A stretch of DNA of 40,998 nt from an uncultured Bacilli bacterium (GCA_934101225.1 CAKOQK010000010.1:1-40998); one strand, 5' to 3'. Shown: positions 6,772 through 15,312, counted from the first letter of the stretch. Numbers and translations: made by a program. Notes: generated from the sequence alone by a model not told the origin.

Positions 6772-8532
6772 ATGAATTATTTAAAAAAGATATTTAATAA
6801 AGAAAAATCCATTGAATTAAAAAAAGGAGATGACTCTACTAACCATTTAGAATATCCAACAGGATCAATGATTAATGAAGTAGAAAAGATAGTTAAAGAT
6901 TATCCCTATAATTATGCTCTAGAATACTATGGAAATAATATAACATATAAGAAATTTTATGAACTTATTAACAAATGTGGTAAAAGTTTAAAAATGATAG
7001 GTGTTGAACCAAAAGATAAAGTAACAATTTGTATGCCTAATATGCCAGAAGCAATCATTATGTTTTATGCTGTAAATTTAATTGGCGCTGTTGCATCCAT
7101 GATTCACCCACTAGCAAGTGTTAATGAAGTAGAGTATTATATCGATGCCGCCCAAAGTAAATATATTTTAACAGTTGATTTATTTGCTGAAAAAGTAATA
7201 GAAGCTGCTCGTAAAGCCGGTGCTAAGAAAATAATTATTTCAAATGTAACAGAAGAAATGTCATTTGCTTATCGCAACTTAATTAATATTTATACTGATG
7301 TAACAAATTATATTAATAAAAAAGAAAAATTAAAATTAAATGATGAAGATCTGCTTTCATGGAAATCATTTATGACTTTAGGAGAATCATATTTTGGCGA
7401 ATATATTTATCCCGTTAAAGCCAAAGATGAAGCAGTTATCCTATATTCCGGAGGAACAACAGGTAAACCAAAAGGAGTTCGTTTATCTAATTTAGGATTT
7501 AACGCTGTTGCTAAACAATGTTCTAATCAAACAGGTGCTAGAACAGGTGATTCAGCCTTAGTAATTTTACCTATATTCCATGGCTTTGGACTAGCAGTTA
7601 GTGTACATACTCCATTAATTAACGGACTTCGTTGCGTACTTGTTCCTAAATTTAAACAAAGTGATTTTATAAGATTAATCAAAAAATATAAGCCAGCATT
7701 TCTAATAGGTGTGCCAGCTATGTTTGAAGCATTAACTCATAATGAAGATAAATCAAACTATTTAAAATGCGTTAAAAACGCTATCTGTGGTGGAGATATT
7801 TTAACTAAAGAATTAAATGATAAAGTTAATAATTATTTTAAAGAACATGGATCTATTGCTGAAATAAGACTAGGTTATGGATTAACAGAATCAACTGCAG
7901 CATGCTCATTAACACCAAGATTCTTCTTTAAAGAAAATTGTGTAGGTAAAGCATTAGCTGATATGAATATCGTTATTTGTAAAGAAGGAACAACTAAAGA
8001 ACTTAGAAATAATAAAGTAGGAGAAATATGTGTAAATGGTCCATCAGTCATGCTAGGATATTTAAATGAAGAAGAAGAGACTAAAAACACTTTAAAAATG
8101 CATGAAGATGGTAAAATATATTTACATACTGGAGACTTAGGATACATTGATAAAGATAGATATATCTTCTTTAAATCAAGATTAAAAAGAATGATCGTTA
8201 CAAATGGCTATAATGTTTATCCATCAGTTATGGAAAAAATAATTAGAGAACATCCTGCTATAGAAGATGTCGTAGTTGTTGGAATACCTCATCCCTATAA
8301 AAAACAAGTTCCAATTGCTAATATCGTTTTAAAAGATAATTATAATGAAAGTGCTGAGTTAACAGATGATATTAAAAAATTCTGTGAAAAATCTATTGCT
8401 AAATATTCAATGCCTTATCGTTATAATTATATTAAGAGTGTACCTAAGACCTTAATAGGTAAAGTTAACTTTAAAAAATTAGAAGAAGAATGCACTAGAA
8501 AGTATGGAAAAAAAGATGAAAGAGCCTCATAA
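6772..8532 (+). CDS. Fatty acyl-CoA (or acyl-ACP) ligase, AMP-forming
   Basis: A 586-residue member of the adenylate-forming enzymes. The phosphate-binding loop YSGGTTGKPKG is at about 225-235, YGLTES at about 370-375, HTGDLGYID and the hinge KSRLKRMIVTNGYNVYP near 465-485, and the catalytic Lys is in IGKVNFKK near the C-terminus. It would activate fatty acids with ATP. Being sandwiched between two PlsC-type genes, with abutting or overlapping ends, suggests that it activates free or exogenous fatty acids for direct use in phospholipid acylation, like a split version of the E. coli Aas protein. CoA or ACP as acceptor cannot be told from sequence. Confidence 0.87.
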   Translation: MNYLKKIFNKEKSIELKKGDDSTNHLEYPTGSMINEVEKIVKDYPYNYALEYYGNNITYKKFYELINKCGKSLKMIGVEPKDKVTICMPNMPEAIIMFYAVNLIGAVASMIHPLASVNEVEYYIDAAQSKYILTVDLFAEKVIEAARKAGAKKIIISNVTEEMSFAYRNLINIYTDVTNYINKKEKLKLNDEDLLSWKSFMTLGESYFGEYIYPVKAKDEAVILYSGGTTGKPKGVRLSNLGFNAVAKQCSNQTGARTGDSALVILPIFHGFGLAVSVHTPLINGLRCVLVPKFKQSDFIRLIKKYKPAFLIGVPAMFEALTHNEDKSNYLKCVKNAICGGDILTKELNDKVNNYFKEHGSIAEIRLGYGLTESTAACSLTPRFFFKENCVGKALADMNIVICKEGTTKELRNNKVGEICVNGPSVMLGYLNEEEETKNTLKMHEDGKIYLHTGDLGYIDKDRYIFFKSRLKRMIVTNGYNVYPSVMEKIIREHPAIEDVVVVGIPHPYKKQVPIANIVLKDNYNESAELTDDIKKFCEKSIAKYSMPYRYNYIKSVPKTLIGKVNFKKLEEECTRKYGKKDERAS

Positions 8533-9367
8533 AATAGGATATAAAATATTTTTAACAATCCTAAAACCAATATATAAATTATATTATCATCCAATAATTT
8601 TTAATAAAGAAGTTATTCCAACAAAAGGACCAGTTATAATTTGTTCTAATCACCTTCATTTATTTGATCAAAATACTGCCCTTTTATCTACTAAAAGAAT
8701 GATCCATTACATGGCTAAAAAAGAACACTTAGATGGAAAATTTGGATGGTTCTTTAAAACAGTTGGCTGTATCAGAGTAGATAGAGAAATACATGATGAA
8801 ACTGCTAAAAGTGAAGCAATAAATTTACTTAAAAATGGATACATTGTTGGATTATTTCCTGAAGGAACTAGAAATCAAGTATTTGGCAAAGAAGAAATAA
8901 ACAAAAAATTATATGAACTATACCAAGATGAATTAAGTTATAAAGATTTTATTAAAACACTAAAGAATAATCAAGTATGTATATCTGAATTAAATCTATT
9001 AGATAAATTATTAAATGAAAAACGTATTAACTTAAAAGAATATAAAGAAAATGCCTTAAATATTTATCCATATTTGGAACAATTACTTGAAAATAATATT
9101 ATAACTAAAAAGGAGTATGCATCTTCTCAGTTATTACCAATTAAATTTGGTGCAGTATCACTAGCAGCCAAAACAGGAGCCACAATTGTTCCATGTGCCG
9201 TTTCTGGTAAATATACTTTTAAAGATAATCATTTAAATTTAAGATTTGGTACTCCATTTAAAGTAGGAATAGATTCTGATTTAGAAGAATCACGTCAAAA
9301 ATTAGAAAATGAGATAATAAGATTAAAATTAGAAGGTCTTAAAGAAATAAAATATAATAAGATATAA
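8504..9367 (+). CDS. PlsC-family acyltransferase with an inserted helical domain
   Basis: A 287-residue acyltransferase. HX4D is at His50-Asp55 (NHLHLFD), the GCIRVDRE block at about 88-95 and FPEGT at 118-122. In the first PlsC of this operon FPEGT is followed within about ten residues by PFKKGA. Here the matching LPIKFGAVSLAAKTGATIVP only comes at about 211, so roughly 80 residues (about 128-208), rich in Lys, Glu and Leu and apparently all helical, are inserted. The ATG at 8504 overlaps the ligase gene by 29 bp; a second in-frame ATG at 8516 is possible. The substrate may differ from that of the first enzyme. Confidence 0.82.
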   Translation: MEKKMKEPHKIGYKIFLTILKPIYKLYYHPIIFNKEVIPTKGPVIICSNHLHLFDQNTALLSTKRMIHYMAKKEHLDGKFGWFFKTVGCIRVDREIHDETAKSEAINLLKNGYIVGLFPEGTRNQVFGKEEINKKLYELYQDELSYKDFIKTLKNNQVCISELNLLDKLLNEKRINLKEYKENALNIYPYLEQLLENNIITKKEYASSQLLPIKFGAVSLAAKTGATIVPCAVSGKYTFKDNHLNLRFGTPFKVGIDSDLEESRQKLENEIIRLKLEGLKEIKYNKI

Positions 9368-9420
9368 TGTTATATTTGTAGTATATTAATTATACATTTA
9401 AAATATTATTGAAAAAATAT

Positions 9421-9462
9421 TGCAAAAAAATGTTTGCATTTTTATGAATTATATGCTATAAT
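9421..9462 (+). promoter_or_regulatory. Promoter with overlapping inverted repeat
   Basis: TTGCAT (9434-9439), spacer 17 bp, TATAAT (9457-9462). An inverted repeat TGCAAA...TTTGCA (9421-9438) overlaps the -35 box, suiting a repressor site. A similar repeat overlaps the -35 box at 20179-20184. Confidence 0.65.
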
Positions 9463-9496
9463 ATAAACCGTAATCAAAGAAAGAGGGTTTTGAAAA

Positions 9497-10450
9497 ATGA
9501 AATTTAATGAAATTAAAAGAGAAACAAAAAGAAGAATTTATGCTTTAGCTCTAGCATCTATTATGGTATTATTACCTAAAACAAAAGCATATGCTGCTGA
9601 AGTAGACATGAGTACTAAAGTTGATATTGATCATGCAATAAGTGTTTTAGTGCCAGATGATAAACCATCAAATAACAATGGTGGAAATAATAGTGGCAAC
9701 AATGATAATAACAATGGCGGAAATAATAGTGGCAACAACGATAATAACAATGGCGGAAATAATAGTGGCAACAACGATAATAACAATGGCGGAAATAATA
9801 GTGGCAACAATGATAATAACAATGGCGGAAATAATAGTGGCAACAATGATAATAACAATGATGGAAATAATAGTGGCAACAATGATAATAACAACGATGG
9901 AAAAGATGACAACAAAGATAATGATGATGAAAACAAAAATGAAAATGAAGAAGAAAAATGTGATCATTCATATGTTTCAGTTGACGTAACAAATCAAAAA
10001 ACTCCATCATGTACTGTAGCTGGATCTTATGATGAGGTATATCAATGTTCTAAATGTGGAGCTACTAAAACCGAACATCATTCAATTCCAGCTCCTGGAC
10101 ATAAGTGGGATGGTGGAACAAGAGTAGAAACAAAAGATGGATATGATATAATTTATCATTGTACAAATAAAGGATGTAGTTCTGAAAAGAAAACACATCA
10201 TTCAAATACACCAGATCCAACTGAGCCTACAAAACCACATAAACCAACCAATCCTTCAGATGTTCCAAAAACAGGAGATGATTTTCCTCTTGAATTAATG
10301 GAAGCTGTTTGTGGAATAAGTGCTTTAGGGTTACCAATTGCTTCTTATCAATTATATAAAGTTTTAGAAGAAGAAAAGAAACAAAAAAAGCAAGTTTCTG
10401 CAACCTATGTTGAAAACGAATATAAAGGAAAATATCTTAGTAAAAGATAA
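9497..10450 (+). CDS. Sortase-type surface protein with Asn/Gly repeats
   Basis: A 317-residue exported protein. The signal peptide ends near KAYAAEV (about 33-38). A low-complexity region of six 12-residue repeats (NNNGGNNSGNND type) follows, then an acidic linker. A Cys/His-rich module follows (CDHSYVSV, CTVAGSYDEVYQCSKCG, PAPGHKW), like the repeats of many Gram-positive surface proteins. A proline-rich linker leads to VPKTGDD, an LPXTG-like sorting signal, then a hydrophobic stretch and a basic tail of about 30 residues, longer than usual. It is probably cell-wall attached; the ligand is unknown. The start has AGAGGG upstream. The gene ends in a hairpin that overlaps the next gene's start. 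Confidence 0.8.
   Translation: MKFNEIKRETKRRIYALALASIMVLLPKTKAYAAEVDMSTKVDIDHAISVLVPDDKPSNNNGGNNSGNNDNNNGGNNSGNNDNNNGGNNSGNNDNNNGGNNSGNNDNNNGGNNSGNNDNNNDGNNSGNNDNNNDGKDDNKDNDDENKNENEEEKCDHSYVSVDVTNQKTPSCTVAGSYDEVYQCSKCGATKTEHHSIPAPGHKWDGGTRVETKDGYDIIYHCTNKGCSSEKKTHHSNTPDPTEPTKPHKPTNPSDVPKTGDDFPLELMEAVCGISALGLPIASYQLYKVLEEEKKQKKQVSATYVENEYKGKYLSKR
9671..9886 (+). repeat. Six tandem 36-bp coding repeats
   Basis: Six in-frame 36-bp units encode the Asn/Gly/Ser/Asp spacer of the surface protein. The units differ by a few silent or G/D changes. Such arrays can change copy number by slippage. There are no spacers, so this is not CRISPR. Confidence 0.95.
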
Positions 10451-10476
10451 CCTAAAATAAAAATATACATAAAATA
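10450..10476 (+). promoter_or_regulatory. Possible sigma-K promoter of the CotD-like gene
   Basis: AC at 10450-10451, 16 bp, then CATAAAATA (10468-10476) fits the sigma-K consensus AC-N16/17-CATAnnnTA of Bacillus. Such matches are common by chance in AT-rich DNA; the coat-protein context is what makes it credible. Confidence 0.4.
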
Positions 10477-10501
10477 CACTAGAAAGGATAGTGTATTTTT
10501 T
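10471..10501 (+). terminator. Terminator overlapping the next gene's ribosome-binding site
   Basis: An 11-bp stem, AAAATACACTA (10471-10481) with TAGTGTATTTT (10489-10499), followed by two more T. Its seven-base loop GAAAGGA is the ribosome-binding site of the gene starting at 10502. Confidence 0.75.
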
Positions 10502-10759
10502 ATGAAAGAAAAAAGATGTGTTGACGATTACATGATGAATGATCAAATGATGAATCCTGATATGCAAGCACCAATTTATGAATGTCCATGTGAAAGAGTG
10601 TGTCATCGTGAAATCTGTCACGAGGTTAAACATGTAAAACCAATTCACACTAGAATTATAAATCATCACATATATCATCATACTTGTACACCATGTTTTA
10701 CTTGTTCTGAAGAAGATGAAATATGTAACGTATATGATGATAGTTGTAAATGTAGATAA
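10502..10759 (+). CDS. CotD-like spore coat protein
   Basis: An 85-residue Cys/His-rich protein with no membrane helix. The stretch HTRIINHHIYHHTCTPC near 50-66 resembles the histidine-rich core of CotD-type inner spore coat proteins; nine further Cys lie on either side of it. Such proteins are laid down on the developing spore by the mother cell and may be cross-linked. The ATG at 10502 directly follows a T tract, and its ribosome-binding site sits in the loop of the previous gene's terminator. A CATAnnnTA -10-like box upstream fits late mother-cell expression. The family call rests on composition and one motif. Confidence 0.65.
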   Translation: MKEKRCVDDYMMNDQMMNPDMQAPIYECPCERVCHREICHEVKHVKPIHTRIINHHIYHHTCTPCFTCSEEDEICNVYDDSCKCR

Positions 10760-10778
10760 ATAAGGATTGTAAAATAAG

Positions 10779-10792
10779 TGTATATTTATACA
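10779..10792. promoter_or_regulatory. Palindrome upstream of rpoZ
   Basis: TGTATATTTATACA, a perfect two-fold symmetric site with a two-base centre, lies between the coat gene and rpoZ. It is possibly an operator, but chance is not excluded in DNA this AT-rich. Confidence 0.3.
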
Positions 10793-10852
10793 TTAAAATA
10801 TATTCTTTAATTAATAAATGTAGTATATTTATAACATAGAGGAGAGATAAAT

Positions 10853-11047
10853 ATGCTATATCCGTCAATTGATAAAATACTAAATTATGTTGATTCAAAA
10901 TATAAATTAGTTCATATCGTTGCAAAAAGAAGTATTCAAATGAAAGAAACTGGACACTACCAACTTCCAATAAATGAATATCATAATAAAAAAGAATTAG
11001 GTAGAGCCCTAGAGGAAGTCGATAAAGGTTTAATTAAATACAATTAA
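10853..11047 (+). CDS. rpoZ: RNA polymerase omega subunit
   Basis: A 64-residue protein that begins MLYPSIDKILNYVDSKYKLV and continues HIVAKRS, the signature of omega, which helps assemble and stabilise the beta' subunit of RNA polymerase. The C-terminal ELGRALEEVDKGLI matches the KxVxxALEEIxxGKI pattern. Length is normal for a short Gram-positive omega. It has a strong GAGGAG site. In many Bacillota rpoZ sits next to gmk and coaBC; here it stands between a coat-protein gene and a calcium pump gene. Confidence 0.9.
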   Translation: MLYPSIDKILNYVDSKYKLVHIVAKRSIQMKETGHYQLPINEYHNKKELGRALEEVDKGLIKYN

Positions 11048-11169
11048 ATCTTTTTTTCAAAAATGTATAAAATAGTTTGAAAATGCACATTAAACAAACC
11101 GTACATTATTAATTAAGAAATTAACATAATTTTATTGTCTTAATTATTTATAATAATTATTTTTAAATT

Positions 11170-11191
11170 GAGTGTTATTCACTCTTTTTTT
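11170..11191 (+). terminator. Terminator before the Ca2+ ATPase gene
   Basis: GAGTG (11170-11174), loop TTATT, CACTC (11180-11184), then seven T. It closes the rpoZ transcript. Confidence 0.75.
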
Positions 11192-11233
11192 AATATTTTA
11201 AAACTTTCTTCATATATTTAATTGGAGGAAACA

Positions 11234-13771
11234 ATGACTGGACTAAGCAATGAAGAAGTAGTTAAAAGTAGAGAAAAATATGGTAGTAATGAGGTTAATG
11301 TTAAAAATAAAAATACTTTTTTTAGGTTGTTAATTGAATCTTTAGGGGATCCAATGATTAGAATACTTTTAATAGTTTTAGTTATTAAATTAGTGTTCAT
11401 ATTTGCGGATGAGAGTTGGTTTGAGACACTTGGGATATTTATAGCAATATTTTTTGCAACATTAATTAGTACTTTAAGTGAATATGGTTCTAATAAAGCG
11501 TTTAATAGACTATTTAAAGAAAATAATATTAAAGAATGTAAAGTTAAAAGAGATAATAATTTAAAAATTATTAAGATTAGTGAAGTTGTTGTAGGAGATA
11601 TTATTTATTTAAATGGTGGAGACTATGTTCCGGCAGATGGAGTATTAGTTGATGGAGAAATATCTTTAGATGAAGCAAGTATTAGTGGAGAAAGTAAGGA
11701 TATTCAAAAGAAAATAAACGATAAAATTTTTAAAGGAACAACAGTAACTAGTGGAGAAGCCATTATGAAAGTTACTTTAGTTGGTGAAAATACAATGCAT
11801 GGAGCTATAACTATGGAATTGTCTGATGTAAGTGAAAATAGTCCTTTAAAAACAAGACTTACACATTTAGCTAGAATAATTAGTACAATTGGTTATATTG
11901 GAGCTTTTTTAGTATTTTTTTCTTATTTATTTTCAGTTATTGTTATTGCTAATAAGTTTAATTTAAGTTTAATTATTAAGTATGTTAGTAATATTCCTTC
12001 CTTAATTAATCATATAATTTATGCTATTACCTTAGCAGTTACAATCATTGTGGTCTCAGTTCCCGAAGGATTACCATTAATGGTTGCACTTGTTCTTTCA
12101 ACTAATATGAAAAAAATGATTAAAAAGAATGTATTAGTTAAAAAGATGGTTGGCATTGAAACAGCAGGTTCTTTAAATGTTCTATTATCTGATAAGACAG
12201 GAACTCTAACTAATGGAAAGTTATCACTTTATGGAGTAGTTACTCATGAAAATAAAATGTTTAATGATGAAATTGAGATAACTAAGTATAGTGAGTATTA
12301 TAGATTAGTAGGAAATGCCTGTGTTTTAAATAATGATGCAATTGTTAGTGAAAATAATATTATTAATGGTAATGCGACTGATAAAGCAATAATTAGATTT
12401 TTTTCTTATAAGCCAGTTGATAAAATAATTAGAAAAGAAGCATTTAGTAGTGATAAAAAATATTCTAGTGTCGAAACTAAAGAGTATGTATATTATAAAG
12501 GTGCACCTGATGTAATTATTCCAAGATGTAAATATAGTTATTTTACTAAAAAAGAATTAATAGATAAAAATAGAGTTAATAATATTGTTTCAAGATATAT
12601 GAATAAAGGATTTAGAGTTATTGCTCTTGCTTATAAAAGTAAAGTATCAGATGATTTAATTTATCTAGGATGTATTTTACTTAAAGATGAGATAAGAAAA
12701 GATGCTAAAAATGGAGTTAAATTAATAAAAAGTGCTGGCGTTAATTTAATAATGGTTACAGGGGATTCTTTAGATACTGCTATGTATATTGGTAGAGAAC
12801 TTGATTTATATAAAGATGGTGATGTTTGTTTAACTAGTTCTGATTTGAGTCTAATGAGTGATGATGAATTAAAAGCACTAGTAAATAGGCTTAAAATAGT
12901 TGCACGAGCAAAACCTACTGATAAGAGTAGGTTAGTTAGAATATTTAAAGAATTAAATTTAGTTGTTGGTATGACTGGTGATGGAATTAATGATGCAGCT
13001 GCTTTAAAAAAATGCGATGTTGGTTTTGCTATGGGAAGTGGTGCTGATGTTGCTAAGGAAGCTGCTGATATAGTTATTCTTGATGATAATATAAGTTCAA
13101 TAAGTATGGCTATTTTGTTTGGTAGAACTATTTTTAAGAATATTAGAAAATTTATTATATTTCAGTTAACAGTTAATATTTGTGCTATGAGTTTATCAAT
13201 TGTAGGACCATTTATTGGAATTAGTACTCCTGTAACAGTTATGCAAATGCTATGGATAAATATGATCATGGATTCTTTGGCATCCTTAGCGTTTGCTTAT
13301 GAAAATCCAAGTTTAGAATATATGAAAGAAAAACCTAAGAATAAAAATGAACATATAATTAATAAATATATGTATGGGGAGATAATAATAACAGGTTTAT
13401 ATTCTAGTTTATTATGTATGTTATTTTTAAAGTTACCTATATTTAAAGAATTAATTAGATTTGATATTGATAATAAATATTTTTTAACTGCATTCTTTAC
13501 TTTATTTGTGTTTATAGGAATATTTAATGCATTTAATGCTAGAACTAGTAGATTAAATTTATTTTCTAACATATTAGGAAATAAAGTATTTATTATTATC
13601 TTTACTCTAGTTAGTGTTATTCAAATATATTTTATATATCATGGTGGTAGTTTATTTAGAACTTATGGTTTAACCTTAAAAGAGTTATTAATATGTTTAG
13701 GACTTGCTTTTACAGTTATTCCTTTTGATTTATTAAGAAAATATTTAATAGGAAGTAAAGACTACGTTTAA
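11234..13771 (+). CDS. PMCA-type calcium-transporting P-type ATPase
   Basis: An 845-residue P2-type cation pump. The order is actuator domain with ISGES, the membrane segment with VPEGLPLM, phosphorylation site SDKTGTLTNGK (Asp about 320), nucleotide-binding KGAPD, hinge MTGDGINDAAAL, and the sixth helix LWINMIMDSLASLAFAYE. The Asn...Met-Asp of that helix, with only one full calcium site, is characteristic of plasma-membrane (P2B) calcium pumps. It should export Ca2+ from the cytoplasm using ATP. The N-domain is short, as in bacterial members. The ATG at 11234 has GGAGG five bases upstream; a TTG at 11222 precedes that site and is unlikely. It meets the gene on the other strand end to end. 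Confidence 0.92.
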   Translation: MTGLSNEEVVKSREKYGSNEVNVKNKNTFFRLLIESLGDPMIRILLIVLVIKLVFIFADESWFETLGIFIAIFFATLISTLSEYGSNKAFNRLFKENNIKECKVKRDNNLKIIKISEVVVGDIIYLNGGDYVPADGVLVDGEISLDEASISGESKDIQKKINDKIFKGTTVTSGEAIMKVTLVGENTMHGAITMELSDVSENSPLKTRLTHLARIISTIGYIGAFLVFFSYLFSVIVIANKFNLSLIIKYVSNIPSLINHIIYAITLAVTIIVVSVPEGLPLMVALVLSTNMKKMIKKNVLVKKMVGIETAGSLNVLLSDKTGTLTNGKLSLYGVVTHENKMFNDEIEITKYSEYYRLVGNACVLNNDAIVSENNIINGNATDKAIIRFFSYKPVDKIIRKEAFSSDKKYSSVETKEYVYYKGAPDVIIPRCKYSYFTKKELIDKNRVNNIVSRYMNKGFRVIALAYKSKVSDDLIYLGCILLKDEIRKDAKNGVKLIKSAGVNLIMVTGDSLDTAMYIGRELDLYKDGDVCLTSSDLSLMSDDELKALVNRLKIVARAKPTDKSRLVRIFKELNLVVGMTGDGINDAAALKKCDVGFAMGSGADVAKEAADIVILDDNISSISMAILFGRTIFKNIRKFIIFQLTVNICAMSLSIVGPFIGISTPVTVMQMLWINMIMDSLASLAFAYENPSLEYMKEKPKNKNEHIINKYMYGEIIITGLYSSLLCMLFLKLPIFKELIRFDIDNKYFLTAFFTLFVFIGIFNAFNARTSRLNLFSNILGNKVFIIIFTLVSVIQIYFIYHGGSLFRTYGLTLKELLICLGLAFTVIPFDLLRKYLIGSKDYV

Positions 13772-14266
13772 TTATTTAATATAACCATTTTGAACTATTC
13801 TTGTATCGTTTACTATAATGAAGGAACTATCATCTATTTTAGAGATAGTTTCTTTTAGTTCATTTAATCTTGATTTTTCGATTTCAATAATAAGTAAGTG
13901 TTTATTATCTTCTGTTTTAATAGAAGTAATACCAAAGTTTTTATCTTTAAACCTTTTAATTTTATCTTTAGTTATCTTATTTGATATAACATTTACAGTT
14001 AGGTGGCCTTTGATATATTTTGAAGAAATAAATGTACCTAAGTAAGTACCAGTTGCATATCCTAAAGCGTATGATATTGGAATAAATATTGAATTTATTT
14101 CCATAGATAAAGCAGTTCTAGCTGCATAAAACCAGATGATAAGTTCAAAAAAAGATATTATAAAAGATGTTAATCTTTTTTCTTTAAATATATAAAATGT
14201 TTTAATTGTTCCTAATGAAACATCAATAATTCTTGCTGTAAATATTTTTAGACATAGTAAAATCAT
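13772..14266 (-). CDS. UPF0316 (DUF5698/DUF2179) membrane protein
   Basis: A 164-residue protein with three N-terminal membrane helices (about 2-18, 32-50, 58-78) and a soluble C-terminal domain of about 75 residues (KGHLTVNVISNK...SFIIVNDTR) of the DUF2179 type. The start FTARIIDVSLGTIKTFYIFK is typical of UPF0316. The family is widespread in Bacilli and has no established function. The ATG at 14266 has GAGG nearby. It is convergent with the calcium pump gene, with no bases between the stops, and divergent from the CotJ genes. Confidence 0.85.
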   Translation of the reverse strand: MILLCLKIFTARIIDVSLGTIKTFYIFKEKRLTSFIISFFELIIWFYAARTALSMEINSIFIPISYALGYATGTYLGTFISSKYIKGHLTVNVISNKITKDKIKRFKDKNFGITSIKTEDNKHLLIIEIEKSRLNELKETISKIDDSSFIIVNDTRIVQNGYIK

Positions 14267-14318
14267 AATAGTACCTCATTAATTATTATGGTTAATTAAA
14301 TATTTTATAACCATTTTT

Positions 14319-14335
14319 TATAATAAACATACACT
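14319..14335 (+). promoter_or_regulatory. Promoter elements before the CotJ genes
   Basis: CATACACT at 14328-14335 equals the sigma-E -10 consensus CATACAnT. A TATAAT at 14319-14324 could alternatively serve sigma-A. No convincing -35 box for sigma-E is found at the right spacing. The cotJ operon of B. subtilis is controlled by sigma-E, which favours the first reading. Confidence 0.45.
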
Positions 14336-14351
14336 ATTTTAGGAGGTTAGT

Positions 14352-14765
14352 ATGTTATTTAATTTAGAAAATGAGGATGTACTTAAAAGTTATTTTAATT
14401 TAGATAGAGATGATGTTCTTAATCCAGACGAAGGACTTGTTTTAGGTAATTTATTTTTAGATGAATATGTACCATATAAAAATTATAAACCTTATAAGAT
14501 TAAACCTACTTGTGATAAAGATGCTATGCTTTTAAAGATTAGAGAATATTGTTTTGCTATTGATGATTTAAATTTAAAACTTGATTTAGAACCTAATAAT
14601 AAGAAATTATATGATTTATTTAAGGTTTACAATGAAAGATTAAAAGTATTAGTTAAAGATTATGAAGAAAAATATGAAGTTTTAGATTTAAATGATGATT
14701 TAAAGGGTAGGTATACTTGGTATAGTGGTAAATGGCCTTGGGAAGGAGATTATAGAAATGTTTAA
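14352..14765 (+). CDS. CotJB spore coat protein with CotJA-like N-terminus
   Basis: A 137-residue protein. From about residue 60 it matches CotJB: MLLKIREYCFAIDDLNLKLD, a helical middle and the aromatic C-terminus YTWYSGKWPWEGDY. The first 55 residues contain NPDEGLVLGNLFLDEYVPY, which resembles the core of CotJA (a small coat protein normally encoded as a separate gene just upstream). This looks like a natural CotJA-CotJB fusion. It has an AGGAGG site at good spacing. It overlaps the CotJC gene by 8 bp, giving a two-gene operon in place of the usual three. Confidence 0.8.
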   Translation: MLFNLENEDVLKSYFNLDRDDVLNPDEGLVLGNLFLDEYVPYKNYKPYKIKPTCDKDAMLLKIREYCFAIDDLNLKLDLEPNNKKLYDLFKVYNERLKVLVKDYEEKYEVLDLNDDLKGRYTWYSGKWPWEGDYRNV

Positions 14766-15312
14766 ATATAAGAAGATGCTTCCTTTTCCTATTAATTTAA
14801 AGAAAAAAGATATTAAAATGGCTAAATATTTAATTACTCAATATGGTGGAGCAAATGGGGAGTTAGGTGCTGCTTTAAGATATTTTAGTCAAAAATTTTC
14901 CATGCCAACTGATGAAGGTAGAGCACTTTTAAATGATATTGCAACAGAAGAGTTTGGACATGCGGAAATGATTTGTGTAATGGTTCATCAATTATTAGAT
15001 GGTGCTACAAAAGAGGAATTAGAAGCGAATGGGCTTACTAGTAATTATGTAGAGAATGGTTACGGTATTTATCCAATTAATTCAAATGGAGTACCATTTA
15101 CAGTTTCTTATTTTGCTTCAATTGGTGATGCAGTTGCTGATTTAGCAGAGGATATGGCAGCAGAAGAAAAAGCAAGGGCAACTTATGAACATTTAATAGA
15201 TATTGCAGAAGATCCTGAATTAATAAATATTTTATTATTCTTAAGACAAAGAGAAATAGTTCATTATAATAGATTTAAGAAATTATATGAAAAGTATAAA
15301 TATAATAAATAG
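14758..15312 (+). CDS. cotJC: Spore coat protein CotJC (manganese catalase family)
   Basis: A 184-residue CotJC. It begins MFKYKKMLPFPINLKKKDIK and then AKYLITQYGGANGELGAALR, typical of CotJC, followed by ferritin-like helices with ATEEFGHAEMI and AAEEKARATYEHL (Glu and His ligands of a dinuclear metal site). It may act as a pseudo- or true manganese catalase in the spore coat. The ATG at 14758 is chosen because GGAAGGAGAT lies 8 nt upstream and MFKYKK is the conserved start; an upstream in-frame ATG at 14725 is not needed. Confidence 0.92.
   Translation: MFKYKKMLPFPINLKKKDIKMAKYLITQYGGANGELGAALRYFSQKFSMPTDEGRALLNDIATEEFGHAEMICVMVHQLLDGATKEELEANGLTSNYVENGYGIYPINSNGVPFTVSYFASIGDAVADLAEDMAAEEKARATYEHLIDIAEDPELINILLFLRQREIVHYNRFKKLYEKYKYNK

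Noticed and set aside
9421..9438. TGCAAA inverted repeat as a RhuM-Fic target
   Set aside because: It shares TTGCAAA half-sites with the rhuM-fic dyad, but spacing and total length differ, and short AT-rich half-sites match easily by chance.
9671..9886. CRISPR-like regular array
   Set aside because: The units are contiguous 36-bp coding repeats with no spacers and no cas genes nearby.
9615..10010. Long frames on both strands over the Asn/Gly repeats
   Set aside because: The 36-bp period is a multiple of three, so all frames stay open. Only the + strand frame with a signal peptide and sorting signal makes sense.
10364..10970. Minus-strand frames over the CotD-like and rpoZ genes
   Set aside because: They are shadows of recognised + strand genes, with low-complexity hydrophobic translations.
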